Below are positions 55,616-64,000 of a stretch of 64,000 bases of DNA, piece after piece. Made by a program: the position numbers and the translations under genes. The DNA comes from [Phialemoniopsis] sp. UDSM-2020 (Eukaryota > Ascomycota > Sordariomycetes > Thyridiales > Thyridiaceae). Position 1 is the stretch's first letter; each line of letters starts with the position of its first letter. The notes beneath the pieces are model-generated. The model had not been told where the DNA came from. It worked only from the letters and a program-made list of their open reading frames with translations, and made no database searches. The DNA is taken from NCBI GenBank assembly GCA_018873225.1, contig JAEILZ010000004.1, positions 806,001 to 870,000 of the forward strand. Direction: 5' to 3'.

Positions 55616-57622
55616 ATGGCGGGTTCACCTCCTTCACATCAACAACTCCCCAAACTGTCAACACGACCGGTGGCCCTCGCATCAAATATTCCCGGTGGTG
55701 TGAGCCGTGCTTCTTCCGTGTCGAGTCCCGCATCATCAGCGGCATCTCCGGGCTCGGGTGCGTCCACCCCTGTGCACACCCCGGGTGCCGCCTCTTCACA
55801 ACCCCACCTGGCCATCAAGCCATCACACATCGCCGCTCAGCCTTCGACAGCAAAGCCTGTCAATATGATGGCCATGGCCTCTGTAATTGCACCCACACAG
55901 CAGGCTCCGGCCATGAAGCCGCCCATGTCAGTCACCAGCAAGGAGTGGGTGATCCCTCCTCGGCCCAAGCCGGGCCGGAAACCGGCAACCGACACGCCGC
56001 CGACCAAGCGTAAGGCACAGAACCGTGCTGCGCAGCGGGCCTTCCGTGAGAGGAGAGCCGCTCGCGTCGGTGAGCTGGAGGAGCAGCTCGAAGAGCAAAA
56101 GGAAGGCCACGAGAAGGTCGAGCAGGACCTGCGTGACAAGATCCAGGGTCTTGAAGTCGAGACTCAGACCCTCCGCACGAGATGCCAGGTGCTCGAGAAC
56201 ATGCTCGAGCGTGAGAGGGTCGAGCGGACCCGTGTCGGCACCGAGCTTGAGAGCCTGAAGCGCAAGACCTCTGAGGAGTCGCACTCGCGTAGCGGAAGCA
56301 CCTCGTCGACCCAACCTAGGCATCATTCATTTCAGCACCAACGAGGATCCACCGGCAATGCCGACCACTACTCCAGATCAAGCCGCTCCAGCACTACCAG
56401 CGTTGCGGCCCCTCGGCCCTCGGCGCACACCTTCTCCATCTCGCAGATCATCTCGCCGCCCGACGAGCTAGACGGCCCGGCCACGCTCACCTGCGGCTCG
56501 TGCAAGCCTACTGGCCCGTGTGCCTGTGCCGACGAGGTCATCGCCAAGGTGACTTCGACCTCGGGCTGCGGCAAGTGCTCCTTGGGCACCAAGTGCGAGT
56601 GCCTCGAGGAGACCGTCAACGCCCTGAGCGGCTCAGGATCTCTATCGTCACAGGATCTGAAACGGCCATTTCGATCCAGTTCGCCATCCCTAGCCCCCGA
56701 CGAGAAGCGATTTCGCCCAGATACTGAGATGGAGACCGACTTCACCTCGCTCTTCTCGAGGAAGCGGACTTCGGTGGTTGCCCTGACTACCCCCGCCGTG
56801 CCGCCGCAGCCTACGGCCAGCAGCACTTCTTATTTTCCCATCCCCAGCACAGAGGAGGAGTCGCAGACGGGCGTCCCCAAGGACCCCTGCGGATTCTGTG
56901 AGGAAGGGACCTACTGCGTCTGTGCAGACGCCATGCGCAGCTCCTCCAGCGCTCCTCCCGCCCCTGCGCCAGCTCCTCAGCAGCAACCTACCTCGTTGAT
57001 GTCTGGGCAGGAGCACACGCCGCCGCCGTCCGAGGACGACGTCGTCCCCTCCCCTATGGAGGTCACGGCCACGGGCGCCATCAAGCTGCCCAGCCTCAAG
57101 TCGCTGCGTCTGCGCCGCGACAACAGCGCCCCCGTCAAGAGGTCGACCTGCGGCCCCGGCGGACCTGGTACCTGCGCGCAGTGCCTGTCGGACCCCAAGT
57201 CGGGCCTGTTCTGCCGGTCCCTCGCTGCCAACTTTGAGCGCCAGGGTGGCTCCTCCGGCGGCTGCTGCGGTGGCGGCGGCGCCGGGGGAGGGTGCTGCAA
57301 GAGCAAGAACAAGCCTTCCTCCAAGTCTGCTGCACCGGCGGCCCCGGCCCCGGCCAAGAAGCAGCAGATCGGGCTGAGCTTGTCGTGCGCCGAGACGTAC
57401 AAGACGCTGGCGAGCCACCGGCACTTTAGCGAGGCGACCGACGACATCGGCACGTGGCTCCCGCTACTGCGGGCGGCGCCGCGGCCGGACCCGAGGCGCG
57501 AGCAGCAGCAGGCCGCCAAGAGCGGGGAGCGGACGCCCGGCGGTAAGCTTCACCCCATGGAGGTCGAGGCCGCGAGCATCATGAGCGTGCTCAAGGGGTT
57601 TGACGTGCGGTTCGGGGAGTGA
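55616..57622 (+). CDS. hapX: HapX bZIP iron-homeostasis regulator
   Basis: An intronless ORF of 668 aa with a good start context (ACCATGGCG). In order: a Ser/Pro-rich N-terminus; the CCAAT-binding-complex contact SKEWVIPPRPKPGRKP at 108-123; the basic region KRKAQNRAAQRAFRERRAAR at 131-150; a coiled coil to about 215; and four cysteine-rich regions. These are CGSCKPTGPCAC at 293-304, CGKCSLGTKCEC at 318-329, CGFCEEGTYCVC at 425-436, and a cysteine cluster at 512-533 with TCAQC. A Gly/Cys-rich stretch CCGGGGAGGGCC follows at 550-561. In aspergilli HapX works with the CCAAT-binding complex: it represses iron-consuming genes in low iron, and in high iron its cysteine regions sense iron-sulfur status. 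A nuclear protein. This is the clearest orthologue in the window. Confidence 0.95.
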   Translation: MAGSPPSHQQLPKLSTRPVALASNIPGGVSRASSVSSPASSAASPGSGASTPVHTPGAASSQPHLAIKPSHIAAQPSTAKPVNMMAMASVIAPTQQAPAMKPPMSVTSKEWVIPPRPKPGRKPATDTPPTKRKAQNRAAQRAFRERRAARVGELEEQLEEQKEGHEKVEQDLRDKIQGLEVETQTLRTRCQVLENMLERERVERTRVGTELESLKRKTSEESHSRSGSTSSTQPRHHSFQHQRGSTGNADHYSRSSRSSTTSVAAPRPSAHTFSISQIISPPDELDGPATLTCGSCKPTGPCACADEVIAKVTSTSGCGKCSLGTKCECLEETVNALSGSGSLSSQDLKRPFRSSSPSLAPDEKRFRPDTEMETDFTSLFSRKRTSVVALTTPAVPPQPTASSTSYFPIPSTEEESQTGVPKDPCGFCEEGTYCVCADAMRSSSSAPPAPAPAPQQQPTSLMSGQEHTPPPSEDDVVPSPMEVTATGAIKLPSLKSLRLRRDNSAPVKRSTCGPGGPGTCAQCLSDPKSGLFCRSLAANFERQGGSSGGCCGGGGAGGGCCKSKNKPSSKSAAPAAPAPAKKQQIGLSLSCAETYKTLASHRHFSEATDDIGTWLPLLRAAPRPDPRREQQQAAKSGERTPGGKLHPMEVEAASIMSVLKGFDVRFGE

Positions 57623-58713
57623 AAGATGAGCATCCGAGGGTCAAATGCCAATATCATATCTCAAGTCTTTCCGTGAATGCAGGAGCGAGGCACTGCATGT
57701 ACGGGGAACAGAATCCGGACCGCATTGCAGATGAGATAGACTGGGATTGTTCTCTTCCCCCGCCTGTAGGGGGAGAGCAGCCGGTTGAAATCTCATGCGG
57801 CCGAGTATGCGGCCAGCTCCATTCGGGGCGGCCGGGGGGCACGCCGCGGATGGCAGACCCCGGGGCCGGCAGATGCAAAGTACATAAGAGAAAAAAAGGA
57901 GACGCCAGGGTATATAGGATCTGCGCGCTAGGTGGTTTTGTACATATTATCATCGGGGCGTTGGGGACGCTGGATGGTGGCATGGGGAAGTCTGTTCATG
58001 CATCAAGGTTTATGTCGTTTATGAGGAGTCATATGTGTTTTGATAGGTGGTTTGTCCTCTTTGGCCGGGCCTTCTGAAAAGGTTTCCGGCATGGAAAGAA
58101 TGAAAAGTATTGGCATTATTGCATCTTCCAAAAAAAACCAAAATCATCTACCTGCTCGAAGCCTGTGACAGTGACCCGTACTTACACTTGAGGACCTCTC
58201 ATAATGATTGAATGACAAGTCTTGAAACTGAGATCGAAGTGCGGGATGGAAGAGGCAGCCGTTGAAACGCCTTCTTACACGAAACACTCTTCATGATAGG
58301 CTGGCGACCTTGGACCCGGCCAGCTGCAAACTTCGCCAATCGCAGAGGATAGGAATCTGTTGAGTCAGATGCGAAAGGGACAAACAACAACGACGACAAT
58401 GTGGTTGGCAGACAAACCAGACGAGGCACAAGGGCCACACAGCAGGATACAGCCGAGACAGGTGGCCGCGGCGACAGGTCAGCAGCCCCCCTGTCTGCCG
58501 CTGCCGCCCAATCACCGCTGTACACGCCGCTCTCGCCCTCCCCCACCCTTGCGACTTGCCAGCGCACACAGGCGGACCCCAATGGCCGGCCACCCCTTTC
58601 GAAAAGGCGAGGGGGAGTGCTGGTCGAATCAGACGGGCCGGCGCAGCATGCGAATGCAAGGCCACCTCAGAAAAGGAGGGTCTTCTTGCCTGGTCTTTGC
58701 CGGTTCGGTCGTT

Positions 58714-58740
58714 CAGTCAGTCAGTCAGTCAGTCAGTCAG
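58714..58740. repeat. (CAGT)n microsatellite
   Basis: The tetranucleotide CAGT is repeated just under seven times without interruption. It lies in a gene-free region. Confidence 0.9.
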
Positions 58741-59265
58741 GGACTGTGAGGTGGCCACTGTAAGTACTTAGTGCTTTAAAGCGGAAGGGATATGAGGTGA
58801 GGTGAGAAGAGCTGCAGCGGACGGTTGAGCTGGGTCTGTTGTGAGGTGGCGTGGGAAGGAGAGGTGGCTGTACAGGCTTGTACAGAGCACGAGAGTACAC
58901 GAGACACAGGGGAGGACATGCCAGCGAGCGAGTGCAGGATCGGTGACTATTTTGTGTCGTGGTCATTTTCATGCTCAAAGTCAGCTTCAGCCTGGCGAGC
59001 CAGCTGTCCAGCTCAAGTACCGAGGCTCCCAGTACTCTACCTAAGTTTTTGATGAATCTGCTTCACAGCTCGAGTGGCACCAACCGAGCTGAGACTTCCT
59101 TGGGGGCGAAAGAGGACAGCATTTGGGGGTTACAATTGCCAGCTCAGCTGAGTGAGCACTGCGACCTGTCAAGGTGCGACGACACCACCACGAGCCAACC
59201 TGAAGGCAAGTATCGCTTAGAGGGGTCCTTGTAGCACTAGAGCTCACTGTTTTGCGGTCGTTAAG

Positions 59266-59345
59266 CACTAACGGCGGGCGGACGGGAGCGGTCCCTTCGT
59301 GCGCCGCCCGTTACTTTCTAGGTGAGCCTAGGGTACGTGTTAGTG
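59266..59345. repeat. GC-rich imperfect inverted repeat, possible mini-element
   Basis: An 80-bp unit starts with CACTAAC and ends with its reverse complement GTTAGTG. Inside, AACGGCGGGCG at 59270-59280 pairs imperfectly (9 of 11) with CGCCGCCCGTT at 59302-59312. It could be a small non-autonomous element or a structured leader of an unseen transcript. No target-site duplication was found. Confidence 0.3.
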
Positions 59346-60313
59346 GGAGCGTGGCAACGAGACAGTGGATTAAGGATCTCCCCGCCCCTGGGCTAAGCCT
59401 TAGCGAACCCGTCCCGTCGCGCCCTAACACGGGCCTAACTTCTTACCTGCCTGGCCTGACACATTAACATGAATCCATGGATGTTTTCTCAGAGGTCGCC
59501 TTTTTACCCCACGTCCCAGTGACACCTCACTGCTGGTCGCACTGGTGGGCTCCATGCCGGGCCGCATCCAACCAGCCCGCTCTTCTCCCGTCCAACACAA
59601 CCACGACCACCTCCCTCCCCAACAGCTAGCAAACCAGCCAAGGGAACAAGTCTGGAGATCTTTGTCCTGCCTGCCCTGCGTGCGCTGTTTGTGTGTCTGT
59701 GCTAGTTACCTTGGTACTCCCGGCCACCTGCCTGCCTTGCATGCTACGGGTCCTTGTCTGTTCGACATCCATAGGCGAGGATCGTAGATCCAGTCAGACT
59801 GACTTGCCAACAACGGGTGCCCCGATAGGCCGACGACAAGTCGCATAGATCTATGCTCTTTATTCAGCCCCTGGATATCCTTTGCGAATTCTTGTCGTCT
59901 GAATCCTTTTTAAACTCTGGTCCCCTTTCCAAATTTCCTCGCGCGCCCGAGGGCCTTGTTGAATTTCAGAGCCCTGTCGCAAAACCCACCTTGGGCGAAG
60001 AAGGAACCACTGCCTGCCATCACCACCCTGGCAAAACACACTGTCGCACGCTGCCCAACCAGACCACTCGCACGCATCCCGGAACCCCGCGACACGAAGC
60101 AGATGTGACCGACGTCCTCTCTCTCTTCCCACAACTACACGCATCCTTTACTGCGCGCCGACTTTCCATTACACAGGACTCGCCCCGAGTACAACACCCA
60201 GTCCCGATCGAATCTCTCCGTCCGCAGTGGTCGCTTCCCCCATGACTACCGGCAGCTAAAGCTGGTAGTTCCCGGGCGATCGCGCACGCCGGCTCACCTC
60301 ACATGGGGTCGCT

Positions 60314-63300
60314 ATGATCTCCATGCAGCGCTCCCTCTCTTCGCCCGTCCGCATTCACGCTTCTCCTCGTGCGTACTTGCTATCTACCATGACCAGTGCA
60401 TCCATTTGCGCCGTCTACTCTCCTGCGTGGGGCCTCATAATACAAGACAAGCTGACAGCGGCAAATTGAACAGCATTATCTCCCACCATCACCCAGAACT
60501 CGTCGAGATCCCCGACACCGTCCCCGGACAACAACCATGGCGGCGCACTCGATCGCACGAGAGGGCTTGATGCCCAACATTTCTCTCTCAATGCCGACAG
60601 CAACACCTCCCTCCCTTTCCGTCGCAGCGCAGACCTGCCCCGGCGGCCCTCGACCCGCCAGAGCTCGAGCTCTACCCCGACCCGAAAGCCAGTCATAGCT
60701 CAGGCACCGATCAAGCTACAGCCTCTGCCGGCTGCGGACCACCACGCCAGCTCCGACAGCCGAGATGACGGCGCATACTCGCGATCTTCCAACAGTCCTC
60801 CCCTCGCCCAGGAAAGGCCGCAGCCCCTGCTACGAGACGTGTCCCTGTACACAAACCCGCACCTGGCGCCGGATATAGAGAGCACGACCTTGGAAGAGCT
60901 GGCCCACCTTGTCCGGCTGTCCAAGTACCAGGAGCGGAAGCGTGCTAACACGCGCATACGCCTGCAGCGGAGCCTAGTGTCCACGGCCTTGACTGCGCGC
61001 CTGGCTCGCTGCGGCGAGATTGCGCACAGGAACCTCGTCGACTGCTTCCGCGGCGACGACAGGAAGGCCTTCGCGAGCCTCTACAATGCCATCAACGACG
61101 TGCGCAACAGCTGCGACGAGCTCCGCAGGTTTGCCCTCCAGGAGCCCGAGATGGAGAGCCTGCGTTCCCCAGGAGCTGAGTCTACGGACAGCCTGCCTAC
61201 GCCAACCACCATCCCCGGTGCGGCGAGTGCCGCCACGGGCGCTATTTCTCCCTTCCTGAATGACATCTCTGCATCCGCCAGGGAGGCCCTCTTGGGCTTC
61301 TTGACTCAGTTGCGCAATAATCCTGACTTCCTCGCGGCTCGCCTGACCGCTCTCAACTCCTCGGAGCTGGCTGCTCTCACGACTTTCCACCAAGGATTGG
61401 AGCCCATTGAGACTGTTCTTCCCTTCCACAACCGGCCTTCCGGGCGAGGGCCTAGCACTGCTTCTAACAAGGGCGCGTCCCAGCCGCCCAATACGGTAGA
61501 GCGCCTGCTCTCCTTCCAGCGACATGATCCCTTATCTGCGTTAATACATACCTGCTTTGCCAACTCCGCTGGCCCGGACAGTGCAGAGGACAGGCGTCGG
61601 ACCGAGATTTGGGCTACCGCCTGCGCGCGGCTCATCTCGGAGCCCAAGACGGGGTTCGACTCCTTTGTAATATCTGTGTTGAATGCGTGGTCCGCCATGA
61701 GGGACTGGTCTGGCCGCGCTAATATGGAGTGGTATCTGATGAAGATCCTTGAAGACGGTGCTTTCCTACTGGACCGAGCCGAGGATCAGCACGGGACGAG
61801 GTTCAACCTGTCTGACTGGACGCAAAAGGACCAGATCAGGGCCGAGGAGTTTTACGACCGCGCCACGGACGAGCTCTTTGCCATAATCGATGACGAGGAT
61901 GCCACGGGCATCCCAGAAGGATTACTCGAGCTCGGCAACGAGATCCTCAAGAAGTTGGATAAAAAGTACGCTGACAGCACCAGGAAATGGTTTGTCTTCA
62001 AGTGGCTGTTCTCCGTCTGGCTGATTGGTGTCATTATCCACCCGGAGAGCTATGGCCTCATGACCGAGTACCACATCACCGAGTACGGACGGCAGAAGAT
62101 CCTGAAGCAGGTGGCTCTCCGGGCCTCGCGCTTGGTCGTCGACATGCTCTGGCAGACGGGCCCAGTCTCCACCCCGCCCAAGGTCAAGATGCATGTGGAA
62201 AACATCCTGAATCGGTTCAAGGGTCCCAGGTCCAAGCGGTCGACTGCCAGGCTGCTGCCCGCTCGATCCATTACCTCTCTGAGAGAGACAGTCGAGGTCC
62301 ATCCTTACATTGTGATTAGTCCTGCTGATTTGGTTACGCTGGTGAACGCCCTGTTCCCAGAGCGCCGCCCACAGTCGGCGCAGTCCGGCAGTCTTCGTTC
62401 CACGGCCAACTCTATTTCGGGATTCTCTGCTATCTCTCAGCCCATCTCGGTGTCTAATTCTAGAGGTAACTTTGAGACTGGCTCTGTACTGAGTACAAGC
62501 GCTTCCTCGAGCTTTAGCGATGCCACCACCTCCCGCGAACCCCTTCTGGAGGAGCAGCGCACTGGGACTTCGACGCGGTCTTCGCCCCCGCTCCATGATC
62601 TGGCTAGCCAGCGGCAGCTGAACCACTATGAGGACGACGGATATAGGCTTCGCCTGGCCGTGCATGACATGATCCAGACCCTTGGAAGTGATGTGGCTCG
62701 TGGTTCGTGCCACCCGTGCGCCGAGCGCTGGGCTGTGCTTTTCATCTCCGCTGATGGCAACAACCTGACGACGCAAATGACTTATGACCCGGATGACGAC
62801 TTGGACGATGAGGAGAACTCTTCCACGAGTGACTCGGACGGCGACGATGCTGATGATGACCGGCCAGAGCTGGACAAGGACTACCACCAGTTGCGCGATT
62901 CCATCCTGAAGTTGGTTGAGGACTACGAAATTCCCCATAATCTGGAGAAGGACGGCAGCAAGGCACAGACGTTTAGCAATCGTGCCACGAGCCTCAAGAA
63001 GTACCGCTTGAAAAACAAGATTATCACTTCGGAGAGGTCCATGGAGAGCCGGAATCCGTACCGGCGGCAATCCGCTGCCGGATCTGTAGCGGAATCTTTG
63101 GCCACAAGCGCCTCGGAGCACGGTAAGGGCAAGAGCACAGAGGACAGCAATGAACCTGCGGAGGAATACCAGCCCGTTCTTGTGACGATGCTCGAGGCGG
63201 CGTCTTCGCAGTCTCGGGCGCAGTCTGATTTTGTTTCTGCTCACCTGTACTGGAGGACGCTTCAGCAGCTGAATGCCCTCACCTCGGACTCGCTTCGGCG

Positions 63301-64000
63301 AGATGGCTTTGCGACACTGCTCAATATCTTCTCACGAGGACCCCGGGACTCGATCCGGCGCTCTGCCTCTGCGATCGAGGAGTACGACGCCTGGCTTGTC
63401 TGGCTCAAGCAATCACAGGAGCGTGCAGAGGGCCTGCTGGACTCCATGGTGCGCAAGCTACGCGCGCTGCGAGACAAGATGTGGTATGTCACTGATGTAC
63501 GAAACTCCGGGCCCTACGAACACACGCGCAACATTGCCGCTGCGCTCAAGACGATGGGCATGCCGCGGCGGTGGGGCACGCTGCAGAAGAACCGCCATGC
63601 TTTCACCCGGGGCCCGGCTGCTTCTTACCTGTTCAGGACGGAGACGCAGATCGTGGACCTGCTGGCTGCCACCGAGGACCAGGGCGGACCCAACAAACTG
63701 TCGGATGACCAAGCTGAGAAGACGCTGCGATGGCTGCAGCAGTACGGCATTGAGAAGAACTTCTGCCAGGGTGAGGAGCGCATCCACCGCTTCTGCTGCG
63801 AGATTGACAACTGCATTGCCAAGCTCGTGGGCGAGGGCATTGTGGACTCGCCGGTGCTGTGGTCGAGCGAGCTCTACCTGCGCGACAGGAAGATCTTTGA
63901 GGCTACGAGAACTCGGGACCGCGATAGCCAGATCTGGGACGATGCGTCGAGTGTCATCAGCGATCCCGAACGCCGGTACGCGTCTTCCAGCAGACCGAAC
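60314..64000 (+). CDS. Very large conserved-type protein of unknown function (3' end outside window)
   Basis: Exon 1 is 60314-60368. After a 105-nt intron, exon 2 runs open from 60474 to the right edge, giving more than 1,190 residues without a stop. The N-terminus is Ser/Pro-rich (SPTPSPDNNHGG). A helical segment begins near TTLEELAHLVRLSKYQERKR. Acidic low-complexity patches occur (DPDDDLDDEENSSTSDSDGD). The block WFVFKWLFSVWLIGVIIHPE followed by SYGLMTEYHITEYGRQKIL faintly recalls the core of a Ras-GAP domain, but I cannot confirm it. Domains further right may name it. The frame is supported by consistent protein-like sequence over 3.5 kb. The start at 60314 (or the in-frame ATG at 60323) depends on the proposed intron, whose donor is GTGCGT. 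Confidence 0.7.

Larger units (their letters stand above)
57623..60313. other. 2.7-kb intergenic region
   Basis: This stretch contains the hapX 3' UTR and the upstream region of the last gene. It includes a CAGT microsatellite and a GC-rich inverted repeat, listed separately. The many short ORFs show no family features. Confidence 0.5.

Noticed and set aside
61922..63244. 440-codon open frame on the minus strand
   Set aside because: It lies entirely antisense to the well-supported plus-strand coding exon and is an Arg/Leu-rich shadow of high third-position GC.

Overview
The window is nuclear DNA of a filamentous ascomycete (Pezizomycotina, probably a Sordariomycete). Genes are split by short GT-AG introns (about 50-110 nt), lie singly on both strands with 0.3-3 kb between them, and include lineage markers: a HapX bZIP with four cysteine-rich regions, a PTH11-like receptor, Zn(2)Cys(6) regulators and Dal5-type transporters. 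I saw no rRNA, tRNA, CRISPR array or intact transposon. Exon borders were set by hand from splice signals, reading frame and family similarity.

Positions 1-19,000 look like one aromatic-catabolism cluster. In order: homogentisate 1,2-dioxygenase (+), a Baeyer-Villiger-type flavin monooxygenase (-), a Zn(2)Cys(6) regulator (-), a CYP504-type P450 (-), an intronless four-helix membrane protein closely resembling bacterial styrene oxide isomerase (+), an aldehyde dehydrogenase (+), a siderophore-transporter-type MFS protein (+) and a Dal5-type MFS carrier (-). Together they suggest: aryl epoxide to phenylacetaldehyde (isomerase), to phenylacetate (dehydrogenase), to hydroxyphenylacetate or homogentisate (P450), then ring cleavage (dioxygenase). 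The isomerase keeps the heme-ligand His and the Asn and Tyr of the bacterial active site. It is the main discovery candidate: a fungal styrene/styrene-oxide-like pathway joined to the fungal homogentisate pathway, possibly with a bacterially derived gene. The epoxide-forming enzyme, a second hydroxylase and the last two homogentisate enzymes are not in the window.

Positions 19,000-34,000 hold mostly secreted or membrane proteins: a stand-alone CDH-type cytochrome with an acidic tail, a small secreted cysteine-rich protein, a sugar transporter, a GPI-type cysteine-rich protein, a His-rich single-pass protein and a secreted selenium-binding-protein homologue. Positions 35,000-50,300 hold another Dal5-type carrier, a PTH11-like receptor, an APH-fold kinase, a T5orf172-domain protein, a second Zn(2)Cys(6) regulator and a PLP enzyme whose diagnostic residues favour D-cysteine desulfhydrase over ACC deaminase.

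Positions 50,800-64,000 carry housekeeping genes: mitochondrial ribosomal protein uL1m, Golgi COG subunit 2, the iron regulator HapX, and the 5' part of a very large unrecognised protein that runs off the right edge. Long gaps between genes are listed; most show nothing beyond promoter and UTR sequence.
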